A DNA stretch of 64,000 nucleotides from an uncultured Flavobacterium sp. Its GTDB lineage: Bacteria > Bacteroidota > Bacteroidia > Flavobacteriales > Flavobacteriaceae. A model generated the notes under the pieces. That model made no database searches. It saw nothing but the letters and a program-made list of their open reading frames with translations, and was not told where the DNA came from. Shown here piece after piece: positions 34,424-43,240 of the stretch (the first letter of the stretch is position 1; the number at the start of each line of letters is the position of its first letter). Where the stretch lies: assembly GCF_943913405.1 (NCBI RefSeq), contig NZ_CALTYA010000015.1, positions 9,103-73,102 on the forward strand, written 5' to 3'. The translations under genes were made by a program, and so were the position numbers.

Positions 34424-36889
34424 TTGAAAACAAAACATACTTTTTTTGCAATACTTTTCCTCTTTTTAGGATTTTCATTATCTGCCCAAACGGCAAGAAT
34501 CAAAGGTGTAATCTTAGACGAAAAAAATCAACCTATTGAAGATGTGGAAGTCAGCCAAGGCAAAAATGCGACGACTTCTGACAAAACCGGATTTTATATT
34601 TTGACAGTTCCTGCGAATAGAAAAATCACTGTGGTTTTTGCGCATTTGTCAAACAAAAGTTCTTCTGTCGATATTGAATTGAAGCCTAACGAAGATTATG
34701 AATTTAATCCAGTTTTGAGCCAAAGAGTCGAGCAAATCGGGACAGTTGTGATTGTTGATAATCGCAAAAGAGTCGAGGGAATTGTAAATTTAGAACCTGC
34801 AACTATCAGAAGAATTCCTGGTGCAAATGCCGGAGTTGAAAATATTATAAAAACACTTCCTGGCGTAAATTCCAATAGTGAATTGAGCAGTGGTTACAAC
34901 GTAAGAGGAGGAAATTATGACGAAAATTTAGTTTATGTAAACGAAATCGAAGTCTATCGTCCGTTTTTGATTCGTTCTGGCCAGCAGGAAGGTTTGAGTT
35001 TTACAAATAGTGAAATGATTCAAAATGTGGATTTCTCTGCCGGAGGTTTCCAAGCAAAATATGGTGACAAATTATCATCCGTTTTAGATATTACTTACCG
35101 CCGTCCTAAAAACTTTGCGGCTGCACTTGACGCAAGCCTTTTGGGAGGAAGCTTGACGGTTGAATCGGCTTCAAAAAACCAAAAATGGGCCGCAATCGTC
35201 GGAGCTCGTTACCGCGATAACAGCCTTTTGGTAAACAGCCAAGAGACAGAAACCAATTTCAAGCCGACTTTCGCTGACATACAGACTTATGTTACTTACA
35301 ATCCGTCAAATAAATGGGAGTGGAGTTTTTTAGGTAATATTTCCCAAAACAAATACAATTACCAGCCTTTAAGCCGCCAGACAAATTTTGGAACAATTGA
35401 CGATCCTAAAGCGCTTTTGGTATTTTATCAAGGCCAAGAAAAAGACAAATATGAAACCTATTTCGGAGCGATAAAATCTTCTTATAAAGTGAATGAAAAA
35501 TTTACTTTAAAGTTCATTACTTCGGCTTATCATACTTTAGAACAAGAGCATTTTGATATTTTGGCGAATTATAGTTTTGGTGAATTAGATACGAATATTG
35601 GTTCAGGAAGTCTTGGCGATATTGTCTATTCTGAAGAAATCGGATCGCAATTGAGCCACGCCAGAAATGATTTGGATGCCTTAATTTTCAATGCTGAAGT
35701 GAAAGGTTTTCATGATATAAAAGATAATAAGATCGAGTGGGGCTTTAAATATACAAGAGAAGATATTCGTGATAGAGTTGTAGAATGGGAAGTAATCGAT
35801 TCTGCTGGGTTTTCTTTAAATCCGCCAATAATAAATCTTCCTAAAAACGACCAGCCTTACAATCCTTATCTTGGGCCATTGGTTCCGTTTAAGAATGTCA
35901 GAGCTATGAATTATACTAAAATTGACAGGCTTTCTGGATATGTTCAATGGAGTAAAAAAAGCACAATTGGAAGACACGATGTTTGGTATAATGCCGGAGT
36001 CAGAGCGCACAATTGGCAAGTGGAAGCCGATGGCGAAAGCGGAAAAAGCCAAACCACTTTTAGCCCAAGAGCACAATTTGCAATCAAGCCTGATTGGGAT
36101 AAAGATATGGTTTTCAGGCTTTCAGGAGGTCTGTATCACCAACCGCCATTTTACCGCGAACTCCGAGATTCTTCGGGAACTGTCAGGCCAAATGTAAAAG
36201 CACAGCAGTCGATTCATGTGGTTTTAAGCAATGATTATAGCTTCCAAATGTGGACAAGGCCGTTTAAATTGGTTACGGAAGCTTACTATAAATCAATGTC
36301 TGACGTAAATACTTATACTTTAGACAATGTCAGAATTCGCTACAGCGCAAACAATGATGCGAAAGCTTATGCGACTGGTTTTGACGCGCGTTTGAACGGA
36401 GAATTTGTGCCAGGAACAGAATCTTGGTTTAGTTTCGGCTACATGAAAACAGAAGAAAATATCAACGATCGCGGTTATATTGCAAGACCAACAGACCAAA
36501 GATTGAAATTTGGAATTTTGTTTCAAGATTATATCGAAAAAATCCCTAACTTGAAATTATATTTGAATTTGGTTTACAATACGGGACTTCCGGGAGGTTC
36601 GCCTTCTTACGCAGATCCTTATGTGTACCAAAGCAGGCTTCGCGATTACCGCCGTGCAGATGTTGGTTTTTCTTATGTTTTTACAGAAAAAAATGCTTCA
36701 AGACCTGACGGACATTGGCTAAAACGATTCAAAGATTTGTCATTGGGACTTGAAATTTTCAACCTTTTCAACAACCAAAATGCGATAACAAATACTTGGG
36801 TAAGAGATGTATACTCAAAAGCACAATACGGAATTCCGAATTATATGACAACTCGTGTTTTCAATGTTAAGTTGACGGCAAGATTATAA
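34424..36889 (+). CDS. TonB-dependent receptor with carboxypeptidase-like N-terminus
   Basis: An 821-residue outer-membrane receptor that starts at TTG 34424. The signal peptide KTKHTFFAILFLFLGFSLSAQ precedes a carboxypeptidase-regulatory-like barrel (about 24-105, VILDEKNQPIEDVEV). A plug domain with GVNSNSELSSGYNVRGGNYDENLVYVNEIEV in the TonB/plug signature position follows, then a beta barrel to the terminal aromatic strand. No downstream SusD-like lipoprotein is present, so it is not a SusCD pair; the neighbouring lipoprotein at 36947 may still be linked. It follows the M23 peptidase and could take up peptidoglycan-derived or other ligands. Confidence 0.88.
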   Translation: MKTKHTFFAILFLFLGFSLSAQTARIKGVILDEKNQPIEDVEVSQGKNATTSDKTGFYILTVPANRKITVVFAHLSNKSSSVDIELKPNEDYEFNPVLSQRVEQIGTVVIVDNRKRVEGIVNLEPATIRRIPGANAGVENIIKTLPGVNSNSELSSGYNVRGGNYDENLVYVNEIEVYRPFLIRSGQQEGLSFTNSEMIQNVDFSAGGFQAKYGDKLSSVLDITYRRPKNFAAALDASLLGGSLTVESASKNQKWAAIVGARYRDNSLLVNSQETETNFKPTFADIQTYVTYNPSNKWEWSFLGNISQNKYNYQPLSRQTNFGTIDDPKALLVFYQGQEKDKYETYFGAIKSSYKVNEKFTLKFITSAYHTLEQEHFDILANYSFGELDTNIGSGSLGDIVYSEEIGSQLSHARNDLDALIFNAEVKGFHDIKDNKIEWGFKYTREDIRDRVVEWEVIDSAGFSLNPPIINLPKNDQPYNPYLGPLVPFKNVRAMNYTKIDRLSGYVQWSKKSTIGRHDVWYNAGVRAHNWQVEADGESGKSQTTFSPRAQFAIKPDWDKDMVFRLSGGLYHQPPFYRELRDSSGTVRPNVKAQQSIHVVLSNDYSFQMWTRPFKLVTEAYYKSMSDVNTYTLDNVRIRYSANNDAKAYATGFDARLNGEFVPGTESWFSFGYMKTEENINDRGYIARPTDQRLKFGILFQDYIEKIPNLKLYLNLVYNTGLPGGSPSYADPYVYQSRLRDYRRADVGFSYVFTEKNASRPDGHWLKRFKDLSLGLEIFNLFNNQNAITNTWVRDVYSKAQYGIPNYMTTRVFNVKLTARL

Positions 36890-36946
36890 ATTTAGACTTT
36901 AGCAATTTTATCTTTATATTTGAATTACTATTTATAAGAGCAAAAA

Positions 36947-37705
36947 ATGAAAAATTTTTCAAAATATTCCTTACTGATTGCATTGGCTCTTTTGGCTTCG
37001 TGCAAAGAAAAAACGGAAACTCCGAAAGTGATCTATGAAGATACAAAAACGGTTAAAGCTCCAGTAAAATCGGATTCTTCACAAATTAAAATTGCGGATC
37101 TTCCAATTCATATGGAAGGCACAAAATATTTGATTCATGCGATTGGAGACGTTCGCATTTATGAAGGGACAAGCAGAACTTATGGGACAAGCAAAACGAA
37201 TTCGGTAAGCTACGCCATTTCAAATTACAACCGTTTTGAATTGACAGGCTATTTTGAAAATCTGAAATTCCAGCATATTGATTCGACTGCCTTGAGACCT
37301 TTGACAGATAAAAAAGTTCAAATTCAAACGGCAACTTTCCTGAATACGATTGCAGATAAATCTAAGAAGCAGATTCTGGTTTATACGCTCGTAGACATGG
37401 ACACAAACAAAGACGGAAAGTTAGATGCGAATGACATAAAATCGTTATACATAAGCGAATTCAACGGAACAAAATTCACCAAGATTTCGCAAGATTTCCA
37501 AGAATTAATTGACTGGAATATTGTTGAAGTACAAAATAGATTGTATTACAGAACAATTGAAGATATCAATAAAAATGGCGCTTTTGATAAAAATGACTTG
37601 GTTCATTATTATTATGTAGAATTGCTTTCTCCAGATTGGAAAACGCAAAAATACAATCCGATAGAAAATGAAAGTACGCCAAAAGCAGAAATACAAAATC
37701 CTTAA
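36947..37705 (+). CDS. EF-hand-type calcium-binding lipoprotein
   Basis: A 252-residue lipoprotein (leader ends LLASC). Two calcium-loop motifs, DTNKDGKLDANDI and DINKNGAFDKNDL, lie about 50 residues apart. Their spacing of acidic residues at loop positions 1, 3, 5 and 12 fits EF-hand or dockerin-type loops. The rest of the sequence has no recognised domain. It may be a surface calcium sensor or a structural lipoprotein. It follows the TonB receptor gene and ends at a strong terminator. Confidence 0.75.
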   Translation: MKNFSKYSLLIALALLASCKEKTETPKVIYEDTKTVKAPVKSDSSQIKIADLPIHMEGTKYLIHAIGDVRIYEGTSRTYGTSKTNSVSYAISNYNRFELTGYFENLKFQHIDSTALRPLTDKKVQIQTATFLNTIADKSKKQILVYTLVDMDTNKDGKLDANDIKSLYISEFNGTKFTKISQDFQELIDWNIVEVQNRLYYRTIEDINKNGAFDKNDLVHYYYVELLSPDWKTQKYNPIENESTPKAEIQNP

Positions 37706-37726
37706 GCAATTAAGGATTTTTTTTTG
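37697..37726 (+). terminator. Terminator after the EF-hand lipoprotein gene
   Basis: AATCCTTAA (37697-37705) pairs with TTAAGGATT (37710-37718) and a T run follows. Its first arm overlaps the stop codon. Confidence 0.8.
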
Positions 37727-37736
37727 TAAATAATAA

Positions 37737-37770
37737 TTTGAAGATTTCTCAAACCAAATCTCTATTTTTG
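37737..37770 (+). promoter_or_regulatory. pyrD promoter (TTTG / TATTTTTG)
   Basis: TTTG at 37737-37740 and TATTTTTG at 37763-37770 fit the Bacteroidota housekeeping promoter; the start codon lies 20 bp further on. Confidence 0.65.
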
Positions 37771-37790
37771 CAAAACACAACTAAACGGCA

Positions 37791-38810
37791 ATGTATAAAT
37801 CAATTATTCGTCCAATTCTTTTTTGGTATGATCCAGAAAAAATCCACTATTTTACTTTTTCAGCACTTCGATTTCTAAATAAGATCCCAGGATTTCCTGC
37901 AATTTTCAGATCACTTTATGAAGTTAAAGATCCTAGATTAGAAACGGAAGTTTTTGGTCTTAAATTCAAAAATCCTGTTGGCTTGGCTGCAGGTTTTGAC
38001 AAGGATGCAAAGCTTTACAAAGAACTTTCTAATCTTGGTTTCGGCTTTATTGAAATCGGAACACTTACGCCAAAAGGACAAGAAGGAAATCCGAAAAAAA
38101 GACTTTTTCGCTTAAAAGAAGATTCTGGAATTATCAACAGAATGGGATTTAATAACGGAGGCGTTTTAGAAGCTGTTGAAAGATTAAAGAAAAACGATGG
38201 CGTTTTAATTGGAGGAAATATCGGTAAAAACAAGCTGACTTCCAACGAAGAAGCAACTTCAGATTATGAAATTTGTTTTGATGCTTTGTATGATTACGTA
38301 GATTATTTCGTAGTGAATGTAAGTTCTCCGAATACGCCAAATCTTCGTGCTTTGCAAGATAAAGAGCCATTGACGGAATTGCTTCAGACTTTGCAAAACA
38401 AAAATTTGGCAAAGCCTAAGCAAAAGCCAATTTTGCTGAAAATTGCTCCTGATTTGACAGACGAACAGCTTTTAGATATTATTGATATTGTAAATGAGAC
38501 TAAAATTGCTGGCGTAATTGCTACAAATACGACAATTTCAAGAGAAGGTTTGCATTCTGTAAATAAAATTGAAATGGGCGGATTATCAGGAAAACCTTTG
38601 ACCAAACGTTCGACCGAAGTGATTCGATTTTTATCAGAGAAAAGTAATAAATCATTTCCAATTGTTGGAGTTGGAGGAATTCATTCTGCTGAAGATGCTA
38701 TTGAAAAACTAGAAGCGGGTGCAAGTTTGATTCAATTATATACCGGATTTATTTACGAAGGCCCTAATTTAATCAAGCAAATCAATCGAAAAATTTTGGA
38801 AAAAAAATAA
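37791..38810 (+). CDS. pyrD: Dihydroorotate dehydrogenase, class 2 (quinone)
   Basis: A 339-residue class 2 DHODH. It oxidises dihydroorotate to orotate in UMP synthesis and passes electrons to quinone at the inner membrane. An N-terminal amphipathic helix pair (about 1-45) provides the quinone and membrane contact. The FMN barrel follows, with NVSSPNTPNLR near residue 175 carrying the conserved serine base, and VGVGGIHSAEDA near the phosphate-binding end. The length matches class 2. It has its own promoter and is followed by an HMG-CoA lyase gene with a separate one. Confidence 0.96.
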   Translation: MYKSIIRPILFWYDPEKIHYFTFSALRFLNKIPGFPAIFRSLYEVKDPRLETEVFGLKFKNPVGLAAGFDKDAKLYKELSNLGFGFIEIGTLTPKGQEGNPKKRLFRLKEDSGIINRMGFNNGGVLEAVERLKKNDGVLIGGNIGKNKLTSNEEATSDYEICFDALYDYVDYFVVNVSSPNTPNLRALQDKEPLTELLQTLQNKNLAKPKQKPILLKIAPDLTDEQLLDIIDIVNETKIAGVIATNTTISREGLHSVNKIEMGGLSGKPLTKRSTEVIRFLSEKSNKSFPIVGVGGIHSAEDAIEKLEAGASLIQLYTGFIYEGPNLIKQINRKILEKK

Positions 38811-38855
38811 TTTCCTAAAATAAAAAATCGATTTCGTAAAATCTATTACTTTCCA

Positions 38856-38863
38856 TATCTTTG
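38856..38863 (+). promoter_or_regulatory. -7 promoter element TATCTTTG for the HMG-CoA lyase gene
   Basis: An exact TAnnTTTG match only 7 bp before the start codon. It predicts a nearly leaderless transcript for the HMG-CoA lyase gene. Confidence 0.6.
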
Positions 38864-38870
38864 AACTTCT

Positions 38871-39734
38871 ATGGAAAAAGTAAAAATCATCGAATGTCCG
38901 AGGGATGCAATGCAAGGAATCAAGGCATTTATCCCAACTGAAAAAAAAGTGGACTATATCCAATCGCTTTTGCGCGTGGGTTTTGATACCATAGATTTTG
39001 GAAGTTTTGTCTCTCCAAAAGCGATTCCGCAGATGGTTGACACGGCTGAAGTACTTTCGAGATTAGATTTATCGCAGACAAAAAGCAAGCTTTTGTCGAT
39101 TATTGCAAATACGCAAGGCGCTGAAACGGCTTCAAAACACAAAGAAATTCAATATTTGGGCTATCCATTTTCGATTTCGGAAAACTTTCAGATGCGAAAT
39201 ACACACAAAACTATTGCGGAGTCTTTGGTGACTTTGCAAGAGATTCTAGATATTGCGAATGCGACTGATAAAGAAGTAGTAGCCTATCTTTCCATGGGAT
39301 TTGGAAATCCTTATGGAGATCCTTGGAATGTGGAAATAGTGGGTGAATGGACAGAAAGATTATCAAACATGGGAGTGAAGATATTGTCGCTTTCAGATAC
39401 TGTCGGTTCTTCAACACCAGAAGTTATCGAATATTTATTTTCGAATTTGATTCCAAATTACAAGCATATCGAATTTGGAGCACACCTACACACGACTCCA
39501 GATAAGTGGTTTGAAAAAGTAGATGCCGCTTACAAATCAGGATGCCGCAGATTTGACGGCGCGATCCAAGGTTTTGGAGGCTGTCCGATGGCAAAAGATG
39601 ATTTGACAGGCAACATGCCTACAGAGAAAATGCTGTCTTATTTTACTGCCCAAAAGGCACCTACTGAAACCAGCCCCATGAGTTTCGAAAGTGCTTATAA
39701 TGAAGCTACTAAAATCTTTACAGTTTACCATTAA
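38871..39734 (+). CDS. Hydroxymethylglutaryl-CoA lyase
   Basis: A 287-residue DRE-TIM-type lyase that splits HMG-CoA to acetyl-CoA and acetoacetate, the last step of leucine breakdown. The start ECPRDAMQG matches the (E)-PRDGLQ catalytic loop with an M-Q instead of L-Q variation. HLHTTPDKWFEK corresponds to the metal-ligand histidine pair, and GCPMAKDDLTGN is the HMGL signature with the active-site cysteine. No other leucine-degradation gene is adjacent. The promoter is at most a few bases from the start codon. Confidence 0.88.
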   Translation: MEKVKIIECPRDAMQGIKAFIPTEKKVDYIQSLLRVGFDTIDFGSFVSPKAIPQMVDTAEVLSRLDLSQTKSKLLSIIANTQGAETASKHKEIQYLGYPFSISENFQMRNTHKTIAESLVTLQEILDIANATDKEVVAYLSMGFGNPYGDPWNVEIVGEWTERLSNMGVKILSLSDTVGSSTPEVIEYLFSNLIPNYKHIEFGAHLHTTPDKWFEKVDAAYKSGCRRFDGAIQGFGGCPMAKDDLTGNMPTEKMLSYFTAQKAPTETSPMSFESAYNEATKIFTVYH

Positions 39735-39765
39735 TTTTCTATTTTAGCGTTTTAAATCTTTCAGT

Positions 39766-41646
39766 TTGTTTCAATTTTCTGCAACACGCTCTTTATTGCT
39801 TTTTATGCTCTTGGTTTTTTCCAAAGGCTATTCTTCGCCTGCAAATGATTCTGTGAAGTATTATCTCGATGAATCAAAGAAAAATCTTTACATTGATTTT
39901 CCAAAAGCAAAATTATATTTAGAGAAAGCTGATTTTTTTGCACACCAATCTAAAAATAAAGACTTGATTGCTGATGTTGCGCATAATTATGGTGGTACAT
40001 ATTATAATTTAGGCTCGTATGATATTGCCATGAAAAAATTTATGGAGGCCTTGTTAATTTATGAATCAACAAATAATAAGCTCGGAATTTCAAAATGCCT
40101 CATGGGGCAAGGCTTGGTACAACAAGGAATTGATCGAAATGAGGAAGCGATAAAATTATTCGAGCGTGCGATAGTTTTAAATAAAGAAACGGGAAATAAA
40201 ATCTTACTCAGCAAAAACCTTTTGAATATTGGCATTTCTGAAATAGAATTGAATAGGAAGGAAAGTGCTTATAAAAATTTTATGCTTTCTTACAAGATGG
40301 CGGTTTCCAATAGAGATTTTGAGATGCAGCATTTTGGGTTGAATAAATTAGGAAGCATTCATTACCTTAGAAATAATCTAGATTCTTCGATTTATTATTA
40401 CAAAAAACTAATTTTGGATGTAAATAAGCCAAATAACTGGGAATTATCATTTGCTTACACCGGACTTTCAGAAGCTTTTCTGAAGAAAGGAGATTATAAA
40501 ACTGCTGAAAAATATGGGCTTCAAGGTTTCAAAATGGCTGAAAAAGCTGAAGCTAAATGGGACATCGCTAAGGCTTCAGGAGTTTTAGCAGCGGTTTTTA
40601 AAGAAGAAGGAAATTTTGAGGAAGCTTATAAATACTTAAAAATAAACAAGACTTACACTGATTCTCTCTTTGACGAAACCAAGCTGCAGCAGATTAATCT
40701 CTTGCAGTTAAAAACTACAGAATCACAAAATGAAAAATTATCTACGCTGAATGAAATCTCAAAACAGAAGCTAAAATATGGCAGAATTTTAGTTATTTCA
40801 ATGGTTTTATTATTGCTTTTTCTTCTCATAATTTTATATCAATATTATAGAAACAGTAAATTTAAGCAGAGGCTTTACGAAGAATTAGAGAGAAAAAATA
40901 GCGATATTAAAAAGAGGAAAGATTTGATTAAAAGCCAAAATCAGACTTTGAGCGATTTGAATAAAACTAAAAACAGGCTTTTTTCGATACTTTCACATGA
41001 CTTAAAATCGCCAATTGCTTCCATTCACCAAGTTTTAGAACTTTTGGAATTTGGAAATATTACAGATGAAGAGATGAAAATTATCACTGAACATCTTATG
41101 ATTCAGGTGGAAGGAACATCACGGTTGCTCAATAATCTTCTGCATTGGTCGATGACGCAACTTGACGGCGCAACAACAAATAGGGAGGATTTGGTTTTAC
41201 AAGATATCCTGCAAGATTCAATTGCAGCGATGCTTTTGGTGATTGATAATAAAGAAATTGAAATCGTCAATTTGCATTCTAAAAATAGTGAAAAAATTAG
41301 AGCCGATAAAGGCCATGTTCATGTGATTTTGAATAATTTATTGTCAAATGCAGTCAAGTTTACACCAAAAAGAGGAAAAATTGAGATTAAATATTCTGAA
41401 GATGTTCTTTTTTACAATCTTCATATAATCAATTCAGGTTCAGAAATTTCCCAAATAAAAATTGACGAAATTCTGAATTTTGAAAAAAGGATGCCTTCTG
41501 AAAAAGGTACAGGATTAGAGGAAGGCACTGGCTTGGGACTACTTTTGGTAAAGCAATTCCTCTCAGATAATAAGGGGAAATTACAAGTTATAAATCATCC
41601 CGAAGATGGTACAGAATTTATAGTTTCGTTTGAGAAAGCTAAATAA
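39766..41646 (+). CDS. TPR-domain sensor histidine kinase
   Basis: A 626-residue sensor kinase. A leader (TTG start at 39766; an alternative ATG lies at 39805) precedes about six tetratricopeptide repeats (roughly 60-300). A transmembrane helix lies near 335-357 (ILVISMVLLLLFLLIILY). Then come a coiled coil and the kinase core, with phospho-acceptor His in FSILSHDLKSP, the N box in LLSNAVKFTP and the G box GTGLGLLLVKQF. Family knowledge: TPR kinases of this kind sense periplasmic protein states. No partner regulator lies beside it, so the cognate regulator is elsewhere. Confidence 0.9.
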   Translation: MFQFSATRSLLLFMLLVFSKGYSSPANDSVKYYLDESKKNLYIDFPKAKLYLEKADFFAHQSKNKDLIADVAHNYGGTYYNLGSYDIAMKKFMEALLIYESTNNKLGISKCLMGQGLVQQGIDRNEEAIKLFERAIVLNKETGNKILLSKNLLNIGISEIELNRKESAYKNFMLSYKMAVSNRDFEMQHFGLNKLGSIHYLRNNLDSSIYYYKKLILDVNKPNNWELSFAYTGLSEAFLKKGDYKTAEKYGLQGFKMAEKAEAKWDIAKASGVLAAVFKEEGNFEEAYKYLKINKTYTDSLFDETKLQQINLLQLKTTESQNEKLSTLNEISKQKLKYGRILVISMVLLLLFLLIILYQYYRNSKFKQRLYEELERKNSDIKKRKDLIKSQNQTLSDLNKTKNRLFSILSHDLKSPIASIHQVLELLEFGNITDEEMKIITEHLMIQVEGTSRLLNNLLHWSMTQLDGATTNREDLVLQDILQDSIAAMLLVIDNKEIEIVNLHSKNSEKIRADKGHVHVILNNLLSNAVKFTPKRGKIEIKYSEDVLFYNLHIINSGSEISQIKIDEILNFEKRMPSEKGTGLEEGTGLGLLLVKQFLSDNKGKLQVINHPEDGTEFIVSFEKAK

Positions 41647-41679
41647 ATACTAACATTTTCTTTTCTGTTAAGAAATGAC

Positions 41680-41687
41680 TATATTTG
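41680..41687 (+). promoter_or_regulatory. -7 promoter element TATATTTG for guaB
   Basis: An exact TAnnTTTG match. It lies downstream of an earlier in-frame ATG (41675), which therefore cannot be the translation start. Confidence 0.65.
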
Positions 41688-41713
41688 CACGCAATTTAAC
41701 TACAAATTGCAAC

Positions 41714-43186
41714 ATGAAAGCACATACAACTAAAGTTATCGGAGAAGGTCTTACTTACGATGACGTTCTGCTAATCCCCAACTATTCTGAAATTTTACCG
41801 CGCGAAGTAAGCATTCAATCTAAATTTTCTCGAAATATTACCTTAAACGTACCGATTGTTTCTGCAGCAATGGATACCGTTACCGAAAGCGCAATGGCAA
41901 TTGCTATGGCTCAAGAAGGTGGAATCGGAGTTTTGCATAAAAACATGACTATCGAACAGCAAGCTGCTGAAGTCAGAAAAGTAAAAAGAGCAGAATCTGG
42001 AATGATCATTGATCCTGTGACTTTGCCTTTGTCAGCAACGGTTGGCGATGCAAAACAAGTCATGAGAGAATATAGTATTGGAGGAATTCCTGTGGTGGAT
42101 GAAAATCAAACTTTAAAAGGAATCGTTACAAACCGAGATTTACGTTTCGAAAAAAATAACACCCGTTCTATTTTAGAAGTGATGACAACCGAAAATCTGG
42201 TAACTGCCGGAGAAGGAACAACACTTGAAGTAGCCGAGGGAATTCTACAAAAAAATAAAATCGAAAAATTGCCTGTGGTAAATGCTGACTATAAATTGGT
42301 CGGATTGATTACTTTCAGAGATATTACAAAATTGACCCAAAAACCAATTGCAAACAAAGACAGATTTGGTCGTCTTCGCGTTGCCGCCGCTTTGGGAGTT
42401 ACCGCTGACGCTGTAAAACGTGCAGAAGCTTTAGTAGCTGCAGGAGTTGACGCTGTAATTATCGATACCGCTCACGGACATACAAAAGGTGTGGTTGATG
42501 TTTTGAAATTAGTAAAGAAAAGTTTTCCAGATTTAGATGTAATCGTTGGAAATATCGCCACTCCAGAAGCTGCTAAATATTTAGTTGAAAATGGTGCTGA
42601 CGGTGTAAAAGTTGGAATCGGACCAGGTTCAATCTGTACAACGAGAGTTGTGGCAGGTGTTGGTTTTCCTCAATTTTCAGCTGTTCTTGAAGTTGCTGCG
42701 GCAATAAAAGGTTCTGGTGTTCCAGTAATTGCTGATGGCGGAATTCGTTACACGGGAGATATTCCAAAGGCGATTGCCGCTGGAGCTGACTGCGTAATGT
42801 TAGGTTCGCTTTTGGCAGGAACAAAAGAATCTCCAGGTGAAACAATCATTTTCGAAGGAAGAAAATTCAAGTCTTATAGAGGAATGGGATCTGTTGAAGC
42901 GATGCAAGAAGGTTCAAAAGACCGTTATTTCCAAGATGTGGAAGACGATATCAAAAAATTGGTTCCAGAAGGCATTGTGGGAAGAGTTCCTTACAAAGGA
43001 GAACTTTTCGAGAGCATGCTTCAATTCATCGGTGGTTTAAGAGCCGGAATGGGTTATTGTGGTTCAAAAAATATCGAAACTTTGCAAGAAACAGGACGTT
43101 TTGTGAGAATCACCGCAAGTGGAATCGGTGAAAGTCATCCTCACAATGTGACAATTACAAAAGAAGCTCCGAATTATTCGAGATAA
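41714..43186 (+). CDS. guaB: IMP dehydrogenase
   Basis: A 490-residue IMPDH, which oxidises IMP to XMP, the committed step of GTP synthesis. I start at 41714 (MKAHTTKVIGEGLTYDDVLL) because the earlier ATG at 41675 sits on the -7 promoter element. The catalytic barrel is split by two CBS domains (about 95-205, from SATVGDAKQVMREYSIGGIP). The catalytic cysteine is in GPGSICTTR and the flap region carries KFKSYRGMGSVEAM. The length is standard. A bidirectional terminator follows. Confidence 0.97.
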   Translation: MKAHTTKVIGEGLTYDDVLLIPNYSEILPREVSIQSKFSRNITLNVPIVSAAMDTVTESAMAIAMAQEGGIGVLHKNMTIEQQAAEVRKVKRAESGMIIDPVTLPLSATVGDAKQVMREYSIGGIPVVDENQTLKGIVTNRDLRFEKNNTRSILEVMTTENLVTAGEGTTLEVAEGILQKNKIEKLPVVNADYKLVGLITFRDITKLTQKPIANKDRFGRLRVAAALGVTADAVKRAEALVAAGVDAVIIDTAHGHTKGVVDVLKLVKKSFPDLDVIVGNIATPEAAKYLVENGADGVKVGIGPGSICTTRVVAGVGFPQFSAVLEVAAAIKGSGVPVIADGGIRYTGDIPKAIAAGADCVMLGSLLAGTKESPGETIIFEGRKFKSYRGMGSVEAMQEGSKDRYFQDVEDDIKKLVPEGIVGRVPYKGELFESMLQFIGGLRAGMGYCGSKNIETLQETGRFVRITASGIGESHPHNVTITKEAPNYSR

Positions 43187-43201
43187 TATTTTTCAATTTA
43201 T

Positions 43202-43240
43202 AAAAAAGCCGAAGTCTAAAATTAGATTTCGGCTTTTTTT
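43202..43240. terminator. Bidirectional terminator between guaB and the antiporter gene
   Basis: AAAAAAGCCGAA pairs with TTCGGCTTTTTT, with additional pairs TCTAA/TTAGA inside. It lies between convergent genes. Confidence 0.85.

Noticed and set aside
41675..41713. Earlier ATG for guaB
   Set aside because: The -7 promoter element TATATTTG lies after it, so the transcript cannot contain it.
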